A stretch of DNA of 64,000 bases from Hymenopus coronatus (Eukaryota; Arthropoda; Insecta; Mantodea; Hymenopodidae), in contig CM060892.1 in NCBI GenBank assembly GCA_030762935.1, positions 85,070,827 to 85,134,826 of the forward strand, in the 5' to 3' direction. Both the position numbers and the translations under genes were made by a program. Below are positions 11,005-23,416 of the stretch, piece by piece. The notes below the pieces were generated by a model, which worked only from the letters and a program-made list of their open reading frames with translations, searched no databases and was not told where the DNA came from. Position 1 is the first letter of the stretch. Each line of letters begins with the position of its first letter.

Positions 11005-12699
11005 AGTTAGACTAACAAGATGCTGTAAATATTGCAGCAGTGTTGTAACAGCGATTGCTTCCAAACTCTGATTTTATTTTGGATTGAAGAAAACATTTTA
11101 AAAGGGAATCCAAGAAAATCTTTTCCACCAAATGTTGCCATGTTTACTCCAAAGGATTAGTGACACAAATTATTGTCTGTGATAATAATGCGCTGTCCTG
11201 TTTGTAAACAGCTTGTGTTATATTCCGGAAAATTGTCGATTGGAATACAAGCGGTCGATCAAAGTACATAGGTATCGTGTAATGATCTGGTCCATGAGTA
11301 CCAAGTCTTCCGTCCGTATTACCCGATCGTCATTAGAAAGACTTGGAGATTTAAAACAGTCATAGAATAAGGATGCCAAATGGTGGGATTCCCTAAGATA
11401 AACCTTTCCTGAACCTAACCAGCAACAGGCGGCCCTGGAACTGCGAATCTTTATTAAATACTGTGTAGATTGCCCAGGTTTTGGATCCCTGCCTACCCAT
11501 GTGCTGGTTTGTGTGCAATGATCTTATTTGTGCATTATTTGACAAGAAGTAAGCCTAGTAACAATGATTAAAGTATGTTCGAAAATCAATTCTAAATTTT
11601 CTTAAATGTTTTTAATTTCTTGTTTCGTTCTAACCGACTGAGATTGTTACAGGATACACATTAGAGATGATAATGATGATGATTATTATCATCATCATCA
11701 TCATCATTAGTCTCTGGCGAACCTATGGCAAAATAAATCACTTGTGTTTTCTTAAACTATTATGATGAAACACACGTACCTACAGCAGCTAAGATGTTAG
11801 ACGTTGCAAAGAATTAGCTATTTATTTGAAAAATCAGTCATTGAAGTAAATAGTTAAGAATACAGGATCTCAGAAAACGCAATAAATCTAGTTGTTTTAT
11901 TGATAAGGAACGTCCTCTTGTTCGAAGCAGATTTCATTCGGGTTTCACGAGCAGCTTGTATGAGGTGCTTGTAGTTCACAGAAGTTGAAGCGAGCTTTCT
12001 CAAAGTGAAATTGTGTTTGCCTTTTTAAGAGAGATCAGAGATGTAGTTATACTTGAAAGGGTCTCTACCACAAATATAATGAAGCTTTAAATGCTACCAG
12101 GTAGGGAGGTTAAAAGGGGACAGGTGGTAAAACGATTAATGCACATTAAAATTTCAAATCCAGTTACAACTATATTATAATAAGAGAATCCACACGGATT
12201 TCATGTTAAATGTCGTCACACATTACTTTCTCAATGCAGCCACACTGGAAGGTTTGACAGTGCGGTCTTATACACTTTCTAAGTCTGAAGTCAAAACTTA
12301 ACGACCAATTTGTAAATACCTTGTGATGCACCTAGGTTTGGTCAATTGTGACGACACAAGGAAAAAGTCTTCTCCTTCAGCGATGTGGAAGTCTGAACTG
12401 TATAATGCTACGGTCTGAACTCGCATCATCTTGTGTTAACTAGTGAGCATCCTAGGCACCCAAAACGCAGGGGGAAAGAAAAGATTTGAACCTCCGTAAT
12501 AATAATATGAGCAGATCCAACACATACCTATGCCGGTTCTCACCAATCAAGCATCAATGTGTCCTAATCTCTCATCAGAAACGGCCGTGCTGGTACGACC
12601 AGAGCAAGAGGGCTATGGTAATGTCCTCTTGGACCACAATGTTGTTCACATAGATTGTAATAATGTTGTTCATATGTGCGTGTGTGCGTGCGAGATTTG
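11005..12699. other. No gene recognised; short ATC/GAT palindromic repeat at 11666-11708
   Basis: Unique-looking sequence with mixed base composition. The only structure I see is the tract at 11666-11708, where GAT units turn into ATC units and form a simple-repeat palindrome. Confidence 0.5.
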
Positions 12700-13830
12700 G
12701 TAAGCTCTTGGTGAGCCTAGTTGCTGTGTACCTACCCGTGTAAGGGCTAAGTCACAGGAATGTAGGGGATGGGTTAAGGTATGGTTTTGGTGCAGTTTAG
12801 ATTGATTGTGTTAAGGAGGTAGCGCTACAGGTGTGCTCCTCAACGGTTGCTTTTTCGAGCGCAGCATCCTTTCCACTGCTCCGCTGGTGTCTTAATTGGT
12901 TTATTTCAGTTGGTTTTAATTTTTGATGACCACTCCCGTAGGTGGAGGGGGAAGCATTTAGTTCAGCTTTTAGCTGTTGACTGGTTTGAGGTCTTTGTTA
13001 TCGAGGGTGTTCACAAGCCATGCAGGGAACTCGGAACTACGTGCATCGGCGTTTAGTTGGTAAGTAGTCACCCAGAGATCTGACAAGGGCGTTCTCGTAT
13101 TTGACCAATCTGGCGTAGAAATTTTGAGCCCGGCGCCTAATCACATCCTCCACATATGGGAGAGCCGAAGCTTCATATAGTAGCCTCACTAAGAAGCGAC
13201 GACATACAGAGTAGATGGGCCGGAGTTCTCTTTTCTGTGTTCGCTGAAAACAGAGAAGCCAGGAATCTGCTGCCATGCCCTACACCTCTCAGACATAGCA
13301 TCAGAGGGACTATGAGCGCCTTGAAAAGGCGTAGGTTTAAGTGAACCGACATTTGGGAAGCTAGCACAGGCTATAGAGCACCCCCCCCCCCCGCTTATAT
13401 TAATGAAAAATGAGTGTCTTGTCAAGAATGACACCTAGATAGTGGATGGAATTTCCCCATTTTATCCTTTGGGTATCTGAGCTGTGGAGGTAAGTTTTCT
13501 GACGAGCAGAACAGCATGGCTTTTGCCCAGATTGACAGACATCCTCCACTGTCTGCACCAGTCCTGGACGAGATGGAGGTATCTTTATAGGGCTCTGCTA
13601 AAGTTTTTATCTGTTTGGTAAAGCAGGACGTCATCAGAAAACTGGACCACGTTGACACCCTGTTATGTAGGGAAGTCTGCCATGAAAAGGCTAAATAAGG
13701 TGAGTGATAAGACAGAGCCTTCAGAGACTCCACCTCATATGCTTTTCTATGCAGATGTTTTCTCTGCAACTACTACCACAAAGAAGCACTGGTATAGGAA
13801 ACTGTGTAGTATATACTATGGATAATTTCT
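12700..13830 (-). mobile_element. Decayed Jockey-like non-LTR retrotransposon (reverse transcriptase part)
   Basis: Read on the minus strand from about 13740 leftward. A GVSEGSVLSLTLFSLF-like segment (the PQGSVLSP region of reverse transcriptase) is followed by QFSDDVLLYQ, which matches the catalytic (F/Y)ADD motif with Ser in place of Ala. Then come WCRQWRMSVNLGKS and, further left, LVRLLYEASALPYVEDVIRR, the region after the RT palm seen in Jockey-type elements. Frames change several times and stops interrupt them. The tract is GC-richer than the surroundings, which fits an inserted element, and 12700-13030 is probably its 3' tail. A run of 12 C lies at 13381-13392. Confidence 0.7.
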
Positions 13831-16016
13831 CCATGAGGACACTCTGTGACTGATGTACATCCACTTTTAAAGATATCTATCCACTCATACACTTTTCTCT
13901 TACTAGTGCGGCTATCCATAACTTTCCAACATCCTTCTATGGGTTTGTCCAGGTTTTACACACTCTAATCATAAAAATCTTTATTACTGCTTGCTATTCT
14001 TCCACCATGCACACAGTTAGGGATGCAGCCATTTTGTTTAAACTGTCCTTCCTATTCAGCAATCAGCACATCATTCCATATGTCAGAATTTTCAGAGTTC
14101 ACTTTTCAAAGCGGGAGCTTGAAATGCCTGTATTTAATCCTGTTAGTTTGCTGTTACTTTTTGAATCACCCTCATATATCAACAAGAACTTGTTGTTAAA
14201 TGTAAAAAGATTGAATTTAGTATTATGGGTTAAAAACAATAAAATAAACTTCATCTTTCACTTCAAAAGGGATTTATTTTTGTCTATCTTTAGCTATAAT
14301 CCTTTGGTAGTATTCTGTTAGTATTTTTGCCTGTTATCTTTTTGAGTTTCTTGCCTCCATCCTTAAGATTGCAGAAGTTAAACTGCCTTTAAAAGAAGTT
14401 CCTACTAGTGGTTTATTTTCTCAGGCATTTTTTTTTTATCCATTACCTGTTATGATGAAATAAATATGTTGGAAGAATAAACAAAAAAACTAAATTTGTA
14501 GGTATATACCTAAGTTCTTGTAAGATAATGAATCGCTTAATGCAACTAACCACTGAACAGCATGTCAGTATGTTTACAAAAACACTATAAAATATGTAAA
14601 TCAGAGCTTCTCAAGCTACTTATATTACTTCCGATTGCATGTGCCAGGCATGCAATATTTCCTCCTGGGTAACTGATTATTCACAATGACCATAAAGCGT
14701 TTTGTTGATCTACCACCATAGGCGTTGAAAACTATTTCTGTACCACATAGGATCTGAGTGACAATGTCCACATTTTGCTTCAGTGTTGTTTTGAAACACA
14801 TTGTATGGTGCCCCCAACAAAGGTGGCAATTTTTTCAAAGAGGTAGGTTCTGTAAAACCTGCTGCTGCCCACAAAGTTTCTAGAACTGCAAGAAGATGCA
14901 ATCAAAGCATTTGTTTCATGAGCTGTTACTGTGCATATTTATTTGCTTTAAAGGTCATTCATTATTGGGTGGAACCATTTGTTCTCAGAGTGGGAGACAC
15001 CTGCAACAATCCAGCGAGCTACGTAAAGTAGCCCACTTGTTTTCACTCCAGCTCTGCTTGTGCATTGTCCACACTTCCAACAATATCTATGTAAAGGCTT
15101 TACTTTCCAATGTGGTCCACAGCCAATTGTCCAGATGACGAGGCAAATTTGTATGTCACAATATTATACATACCATTAAATGCACAAATGTTGTGCTTCT
15201 GCTATTGTGTTAGCCTGTGTGTTACCTAACTACCAACCCAGATATGATGATGATGATGATGATGATGGTCGCCGCCTCCACCATCTTCTTCTTATCAAAT
15301 AACCCTTCTCTTTGAAGGACTTACAATCCCACACCTTGAGTCAGTACACTGTTGAGGAGTAAGTAAACTCTTGGATCACAGCATATCCAGAATGCATAAT
15401 CATTACAATGCCTAGTATGGTGGTGAAGAAGAAGGAAATTAAATGCAGTGAAGAAAGGAATCAAAGGAAAATTTTCAAATCAAATTATGCAACCCAGCAT
15501 TCACCTAGCAAAAAATTAAAGGTAAAAATCATATAGAACTTGAAAAAATAATTATCCCATGATATTTAAATAAATTAAAATAATAATTTAATCTATATTT
15601 AAATGTAATTCTTCCTAATCACAATATTAATTTCCTACATATTAACCTACAATTATTTTATTCAACTTATAATAATTTTTTCAACCTTCGGTCAGATTGG
15701 TCAATCACAAGAGTTTGAACCCAGGTCCTCCCAAATGGAACCCAGATGTATCTCTGAAACTAAATAAGGAACTGAACAGTGTCTTTCATAGGCATAAAGA
15801 TAGGAGGGGTTCTCATCAAAGTAGGTGATACAGGACTCTTTCAAAAATGTAAACAAATAATTTTCGACACTTATGTTTTTTAAATGGAAACCCTGTATTA
15901 TTACTTTTTACACAATTAATAGCAGAAAATAACATTAAGAATGGTGACTATTGCATTGCAGTACGTTGATTACCCCAAGGAATTGTCATATGTAGTTGAC
16001 ACTTGGGATACAATAA
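13831..16016. other. No gene recognised; (GAT)n at 15245-15268
   Basis: AT-rich. Short open frames at 14007-14321 and 14710-15138 have no domain I can name. A CGHC-containing minus-strand frame near 14760 is too short to interpret. Confidence 0.5.
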
Positions 16017-16198
16017 AATGCACTCATTTGTACATTCTGAAGTTAAACTACATCATTGAATCTTAAGTATAAACTTTACATTGCAGTTAATTTCGAGAAT
16101 GATTATTAATGCACTCATTTGTACATTCTGAAGTTAAACTACATCATTGAATCTCAAGTATAAACTTTACATTGCAGTTAATTTCGAGAATGATTATT
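16017..16198. repeat. Tandem duplication, two 91-bp units
   Basis: Units 16017-16107 and 16108-16198 are identical except for one base (cttaag against ctcaag in the middle). Each begins aatgcactcatttgtacatt and ends cgagaatgattatt. With so little divergence the duplication looks recent. Confidence 0.95.
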
Positions 16199-16350
16199 AC
16201 AATATGATTCCTCCAGTGATCTTCAAAAATGGCTCAAGAAATCCAGATATATCCTTATCATAGCTCATGCAGAGTTTTTCTGTTTGCAAAACTTTGTTTA
16301 GAGAGACATGATATAGCTCCAATAATTATGAAGCTATGGATTTCTCTTTT

Positions 16351-16920
16351 TTACTTTTTCTATCATTCACGTGGAAGTTATTCTATTCCACTTAAAAATT
16401 TGACACTAAGATTTCACCAGAAAGGATCCCTGAATTTTTAAAAAAGAATTCCTTTTTTTTTAAAAAAAAAAAAAAATAATGTGCATGTATATCTAAAACT
16501 CAAAAATGAAATGTGGATAAATACCAAACGTGGTATTTAAGTTCAATTTCTTCAAAGATACAGCCCAAAGATTGTCAAAAAAGTCTCCCAAACTCAAAAA
16601 TGTACTTTACACAAAGCATTTTCAGAAATGTTTTCTATTCACAAAAATAAATTTAATGATTTTGTTTAAAATACCATATATTAAAGATATTTAAAGGGGA
16701 AATAAAGTGTTCATTTGAATTTTTTGGGGATAACTTATAAAGTCCTCTTCATTTGGAAGGAATTTTATATAATAATGTATAGACAAAATTGCAGTGTGCA
16801 AAAAAAATGTAGATCTCTCTAGGGTACATAATTTGTTTCCATTCACTTGTATCATAAGCCATTTCTGGGATATCATACTAATGGTTCAAATTGTTAAAAC
16901 TTTATCATTCTTTTAAAGTT
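16351..16920 (+). repeat. Family X repeat, copy 9 (diverged, 3' truncated)
   Basis: Recognisable from ttactttttctatcattcac, gatttcaccagaaagg, aaatgaaatgtggataaata and gatatcatactaatgg. It is clearly older than copies such as 7, with many substitutions and an A-rich block at about 16450-16475. Confidence 0.7.
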
Positions 16921-18604
16921 CTGTTAATTTTCAGTTCCTAAACATTTGACTATCATTGTTCCCTTTGTGTCTATAACTATATGTGTAACATTAGTGCTGT
17001 GCTTTGGGCTCAGCTCGAGCAGTTCAAGAAGATGATGCCATTTCTCAAGTAGTTCCAAGCTGATTCGAGCTACCATTTGTGCATGTTACAAACTAGTGGT
17101 ATTATTGTAACTAGTTGCTTGAAGCTTCAAAATCTATTGAAATAAAATGTCTTTGGGACTTATGCCCCTGTCCCTAAACTTAGGAACTTACGTCCATGAG
17201 TTTAGACTAAAAATATGGTTTAGTGCCTTTATGACTAGGTATTGAAAAAGCAAACTAACAATCAAGATCAAAGTGTGTGATAGATATAATATATTGAAAA
17301 TAATTGGTTCATTTATTCACTTGAATGAAATTGTTTCCTGTAACTGATCACTGTGAGTGTATTGTTTGTGGGAGTTGCTCAGATGGTTAAGTACTGACAA
17401 GCTGAGCTGGAATCTTTGGTTAAAACACAGCCAAGGTCAATGTTCGTTTTTATGAGTGAAAATTCATAAACGAGCATGTGCATTAGGTAAATAGTTTTGC
17501 ACAGTATAAAATCAGAACATCGCTGAGTCTAATTAATCCAATTAAGGTTATTTCTGATTTTAATAATTTTTAAAATCCCAACTATATGCTAGTTTTTTAC
17601 CATCAGCAAAACTACTGTTTTCATCATTTAAATTAACAAGCTTATAAAAGTAGTTAAACCCTATAAACTTTATTCCCAATACTTTGACACTGAAGTAGTT
17701 TTATTCTGTGATTTGTTTCATCCTAATTTATGAAATAAATTAAAAACAAAGACCATGACACAAATATTTATTTTCTACACACACCGAAATTCTCGCTTTT
17801 TATTGGTGCAGGTGTATATATCCCAAAACAAGCATAGTGACTTTCACATATTATAGGATATTATATTAAATATTTTATAATTTTGCACTGTAATTAATGG
17901 TAATAATGACAACAATTTATAGGAAAATATACAGTGAAATCAAACATTATAGGAGAAAATGAAAGTATAGTATAGAACTTAATTTATTCATTGAATAATA
18001 TAGTATTTATGTATGAATGTGTTCATCAAAAATACAATTAATAAAATCCCTTTTAATTAATTACAGCATTTTTTTAAAATGTCCTTCATATGTAAAATCT
18101 TCAAATATTTAATGTTATTAACCCTCCAATTACTAATCCCATATGAGCTACAGACAAATAAGCAATTAAAGCCTTCATATCAACTTTACCTATTATTTAC
18201 AAGATACGAGAATGTATATAATGTTTAAAAATTACCTTGCATTTGAGGACACTGACTATAAATACCTGGGACATGACTTTGGTTATGAGTTATGACATTA
18301 AGAATCATTTAATAGGAAGGAACATAATATTTCATCTAATACTAACTGATAATCCAAATTATTTCATAGATTGACTCTATACCCACCTAGTATAGCTTCA
18401 ATATAGCCATGAAATGGTCGCCTTTCAGTAAGGCTAATGTTTATAGCTATGTGAAGGATACAAATGAGTACTATATTAACATGCCTTTTGAGAAATCTGA
18501 AGTTCTGAACATGTTGCAGCATCATGATCTCAGCGCTCAAGTATTAAGATGTGCTGTGTGTCAGACTTATTCAAGCTTGCTCAAGCTGTGAGGTATCATT
18601 TGCC
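16921..18604. other. No gene recognised; possible old tRNA-type SINE near 17365-17475
   Basis: At 17370-17430 a stretch reads like a decayed tRNA head (A-box-like tgctcagatggttaagta, weak B-box). The rest is AT-rich with nothing I can support. Confidence 0.4.
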
Positions 18605-18747
18605 CAGACTTATGTAATATAGCTATTTCTACAAAGGTTTATCTCAATTAAAATGAAATTTATAGAAAAATATGCTTTTGTAAGAAGATTTTATATATGC
18701 AATTACAAATGATAGAGGGTAGAGAAAGTGTAAATGTAACATCATAC
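18605..18747 (+). repeat. Family X repeat, 3'-end fragment
   Basis: Contains tttctacaaaggtttatctc, the taagaagattt module and the end motif gagggtagagaaagtg. Confidence 0.65.
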
Positions 18748-18918
18748 TTTATGTAAACTATGACGAAAAGCTGCATAATCCTTCATTATTTATAAAATCT
18801 CATTTATTAATATCATTTATTGTTGGAACAAACACATTCTCTTACTGCTGATCACAGGTTTGCTGTCATTATGAGGGAATTGATGATATTATTTCCAAAA
18901 ATCTTTATCATGCACTTT

Positions 18919-18986
18919 ATCGCCTGCGATGCCACAAGTATTAAAAGTGGGCGTTAAATACTACCAAAAAAAAAAAAAAAAAAAAA
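18919..18986 (+). mobile_element. 5'-truncated SINE tail with perfect target-site duplication
   Basis: A 68-bp insert made of atcgcctgcgatgccacaag, agtgggcgttaaatact and about 23 A. It matches the 3' end of the SINE at 8613-8779 (atcgcctgcag, agtggacgttacac). The 12-bp sequence atcatgcacttt occurs just before (18907-18918) and just after (18987-18998) without mismatch. The 5' truncation, poly-A tail and duplication are the marks of target-primed reverse transcription. Confidence 0.85.
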
Positions 18987-19429
18987 ATCATGCACTTTCT
19001 GTACTTCCATGATTTTGTTCCGCTATTGTGGACATCAAATGCTTTGGTAGCAGAGACTTATGAGCCATTAATCATTTACATCCCTATTACAATTTTATTA
19101 CTTGCTGTTATAAAGTGTATAAATGCAGGCTGTCGGATTTCTAACCATCCTGGTTTATCAAAGTGATCTATTCCACTTATATCTGCACATTCACATTGAA
19201 GTAGTTGGACTTGAATTGGAAAACCATTATAATTTGATGTGTTTACACCAGAACTACATCTATATCTGAAAAAGTATATTCAGTTCATTTGAGTTTGCAA
19301 AAGTATTAACTACTCTTCAGAGAAGTTATTGTTGGATGCATATCATGACAGTGTGGACAAAAACCAAAATGTTGTGAAAGCTTGCTATAGAGATACTTGC
19401 TCACTAAACATAGTTTTGTTTACTTTCTC

Positions 19430-19597
19430 TAGCTACTTACCTTGTAATAAACAGGAAATATTGCTTTCCCATCCAAAAATTTGATATTAAGATTTCCCTG
19501 GAAATACACATTTTAAGAATTTTTTAATCCATAACAGTGTATGTGTGTGCATGTGTACTTGTGTGTATACAGTATGTGTACCTATACAGTATAAGTG

Positions 19598-19631
<34 letters not shown>

Positions 19632-20183
19632 AGTTAAATACGATCTTCCAAGGATGTGATTTTCAGTAAAGCTCCCCATACCCAAACTCTTCTGTGCATA
19701 GATAGTTGTTTTTTATTTTTTCAAAACTGGCCCCAACAATATTGATTGAAATGCCAATGTTTAAGACATTTTCATGATAAATAAAATGTATATTCACAAA
19801 AATTGCCACACACAAAATTTTTATCTAATTAAAAGTCACAATGCATGTCACTTTTTGTGGCATTAACCTTTGGAAAGATTTTTTTTTTTATTGGTTTGAA
19901 TTTTCAAATACTATTACTTTTTTCAAGCGTAAATTGCTATTCAGCTCTTTATGTGATCATGCAAAGAGCATATTATTTTAAAGCCATCACATTGCAGGCT
20001 GATTTTCAAAAATATGTCTGTTGCTTTAGCTTTTTAAAAATATGTCATATCCTTCTTTTGCCTACAAAAATGTTTAAAATGAACTGAAAGTATATCTTGA
20101 TTAACAAGAAGTAAATAGAAGAATAAGCTTTTGTAAGAATAGTTTAGAAGATCAGGTAGAAAGTAATGTGAATGCAACACATA
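19430..20183 (+). repeat. Family X repeat, copy 11 (near full length, diverged)
   Basis: Starts ttactttctctagctactta and ends aggtagaaagtaatgtgaat. The microsatellite slot (19539-19590) has GT and GTAT units, followed by a pure A run at 19598-19629. Confidence 0.75.
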
Positions 20184-20274
20184 TTTTTATACATAACCTT
20201 TTATAGCATTCTTAATATTTTAAATTTGTATTATTTTTTATTTGATTTGACAATATTTTAAGCAATACACTTTA

Positions 20275-20275
<1 letters not shown>

Positions 20276-20336
<61 letters not shown>

Positions 20337-20363
20337 GTATTATTAGTATTAGTATTATTATTA
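20276..20363. repeat. (ATT)n microsatellite
   Basis: Nearly 30 ATT units, the later ones interrupted by AGT. Confidence 0.95.
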
Positions 20364-21525
20364 AGGAACCTTTTGTTATCATTAGCGCGTGTAAAGAATA
20401 CATTTTAGGGTTCTTGCTTTCTAAGCCACTGATTGCCCCTCAACTTCCTTATGATCCTTTTTACCTATAACAATATAAATATTGAAGTAATTTTTACAGT
20501 GCACTATGTGTTCTCTAACTTTAATCTTAGGTATTTTATATCATTTTTGAGTTTAAGTACCAATTAAGAAGTCATGTATTTCTTGTTTGTTGCTATTGAT
20601 ATTGTCATATTTAAGATCCTCCCTCTCCTTAAACTAGTAAGCAGTTTTAAAGAAATGTTAATATCATTTAAATGTTTATGATCACAAATATATTCTTTAA
20701 GAGAGTATAAGTAGTGAATATTAAAAATCAAATAAAAGAAATATAGGCATATTTGCTTCCATTTAAATATTTATTCTAATATTTTATAACTCAAATAAGA
20801 TAATTTGGGAAATCAAAATGGTTTAGCTTGAAAAGAGTGTCCTGCGAAATAAAATTCTGGCACACTGGTTGTGCTGATATGAACCTGGCAATTGATAACA
20901 TCGTTAACAAACAAAATATTTATTTAATGCGCAAAAATGCAGATTTGGACTATTTTATTTAGTAGCCTATCTCCATGATGTATTAAGTTTTGGTATTGCT
21001 AGCATTCTGGTTCACATCTTGGTGCAGGTTTACTGGAAAAAGTTTCTTTCCAAGGTTTTCCTTTGTCCTGAAATGGAGGGTAACTTTCAGATGTTTGAAT
21101 ATGGTATCATTTGAACAATATTCATCACTTCATTTATGGTTTCTGTAGTCCTTGGGTGTTAATGAATAATCTAAACTAGATGAAAGAATTATAAATACAT
21201 TTAATTCCTGTTTACATCATAAAAATGATTTTAATATTTCTACCAGCTTTAAGCATATGTGCTAAATATCTCTGATAGTCCCTGCATTCATAAAATACCC
21301 TATTATCATTTCATTATTTTAGTATCTATATTTAAAACTTACATATACACCAATGATCACTTTTGCCAGGTTTAATATATAAATATTCAGTTATACAAAA
21401 TATATTACAGTATACATAAATACATTATATTTACTCAAACAAAACCCAGTTCATGAACTTCATGATCACAACAGTTTATACAAATGAGTTTATGATTCAA
21501 ACAAATCATTAATGTGTTTTTTCAG
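20364..21525. other. Upstream region of the NRPS-like gene; no promoter motif supported
   Basis: AT-rich DNA immediately 5' of the first recognised coding exon. I see no convincing TATA or initiator arrangement. Because tttttcag directly precedes the first ATG, this stretch may be the end of a first intron, with the transcription start further left. Confidence 0.4.
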
Positions 21526-21669
21526 ATGCCATCATTTATGTCTTCAAGCACTGCAGTGGAAACTGCAATGAAGGATTATGACAAACATGGATGTCTGCAT
21601 GATATGTTCATTGCACAAGCTAAACGTTCTCCTAATAATATTGCTGTTGTCACACATGATGGGAATAAG
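21526..21669 (+). CDS. NRPS-like gene exon 1 (residues 1-48)
   Basis: 144 bases, ending in aataag before gtaatc (phase 0). The start ATG at 21526 follows tttttcag directly, so either a non-coding exon lies upstream or the 5' UTR reads through. A second in-frame ATG occurs at codon 5. It encodes the start of the adenylation domain ([19 protein letters not shown]), which suggests that little or no protein is missing N-terminally. Confidence 0.85.
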
Positions 21670-23377
21670 GTAATCAAAAAAGCAATAATTTTTACCATTG
21701 GCTGCATGCAACAAAAAAAGCTTGTGAACTGCCTTAAATGAAACTATAATGATGCTAAAAACTTGTTATAGAACCTAATTGGTTTAGAATCTTTTTTTGA
21801 ACTAAGGTTCTCTAATACTTGATTATCAGAGTAGGTGTGATGAGTTAATTGAAAAGGATTTGGCAGTAGATAATGTTAATGGACATAACTGTGAAGGCTG
21901 CATCTAAGCATATAAAAATAATAATTGTGATCTGGATAAAATGTTGCTTATCCAATACATAAACAAACAAATAAAACCAGTTTTTTAATTCAAGGATTTG
22001 ATTAAATAAATGAATAAATTGGAATACTTTTAACAGTGTTAGTATTAAGTATAGCACCAATTAATTATGCTAGGAAGCACTGCTGAAATTATTTTGTTGA
22101 ATCAGGAAGTTTTTAAAAATGCCATATTTTGTGTTTCTCATTTTGTAGAAATTAATAAATAATAATGATGAGAATTTTAGTTATTGTTTTGCTTACTTTA
22201 TGAAAGATTTTACACATTACTTACCATAATTTTTAGCTGTGCTCTTAAACTACTGCAGTAATTTTTTGGTTTCACATCATTATTAGGTGACTTATGCAGA
22301 GCTGGACAAAATGACTGAACTTCTGGCTGCTAGACTGAGACAACTGGGGGTCACTCGTAACACAGTGGTGGGTATTCTCATGGATCGCTGCCTGGAGTAT
22401 GTCATCTCGTATATTGCTATTCTTCGTGCAGGTACATTTTTGCTAATGATGTTATACATATTTTCTCTCTACAAAAGTTTATTTTGGTAAACTATGCTTA
22501 AAGTCATAATCATCTTTCTCACTTTTGCCATTTCATATTGTCTTTGTTTTTGTTCTTTTTCATGACAACATTTCCAAGCTCAGCAGAACTGTATTATTCG
22601 CATTATTTATAAATTATTTAGATAGAAATTTTATCACTCTCTCTATCACTCACAGCCCTTCGTTTTATGCCAAGGCCACAATTGCCTTATATGCATATTG
22701 GCCAAGATGGCATTTACCTTGGTATTATGACACTGAACAGAAGTGGTGCAAAACTTTTCAACGGTATGTTTATCAGCAGTGAGCTGTTTCAGTTGTTGCT
22801 TAGTCTTTGTGTTGTGAAGTGTTTTGACATTACATATGTTGTGTGTGATTTCCTTAGGAATGTTATTCTCTTATTAGTCCATGGAAATGCCTGCCACCAA
22901 ATTCATGCCTGAACAGCATAGTTTTATGTACAACACATACATGAAAACTGGATCATAAAGCAAGGTATGCAGTTTCAGCAGCAATTTCCTGTTTATTAGT
23001 TCTGGATAGATACATTGTGAGATGCTTGTCCAATAAATTTATAACAACATATTCACTAAACACTAAACCAAAGAAGTGAAAACAACATGTCCTAACAAAG
23101 GAAAAGCTAGAATTGGTGCTGCATTTGAATACTCACCTAAGAAGCATCGCAGCCATGTTGCATAGCAAGTGGGTGTTTCACAAACCTCTCATACAGTATT
23201 TAAACAGTATACAGTATTTAAACTTTTAAAACTGAAACCCTACTATGTGAATATAGTGCAGAAATTATGAATATTATGCAAGAAGAAGCAATACATGTGA
23301 ATGATAATTTCATCCAATGATGTCAAGAGCATTTTCATGCAGATGAACATCACTTATAACAAGTATAGTATTAATTT

Positions 23378-23416
<39 letters not shown>

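Noticed and set aside
11666..11708. Possible short CRISPR-like or palindromic array
   Set aside because: It is only GAT/ATC simple repeat folding back on itself. No spacers and no array structure.
14710..15138. Short opposed open frames with a CGHC motif
   Set aside because: Too short, no neighbouring exons, and no clear match to a zinc-finger or transposase pattern.
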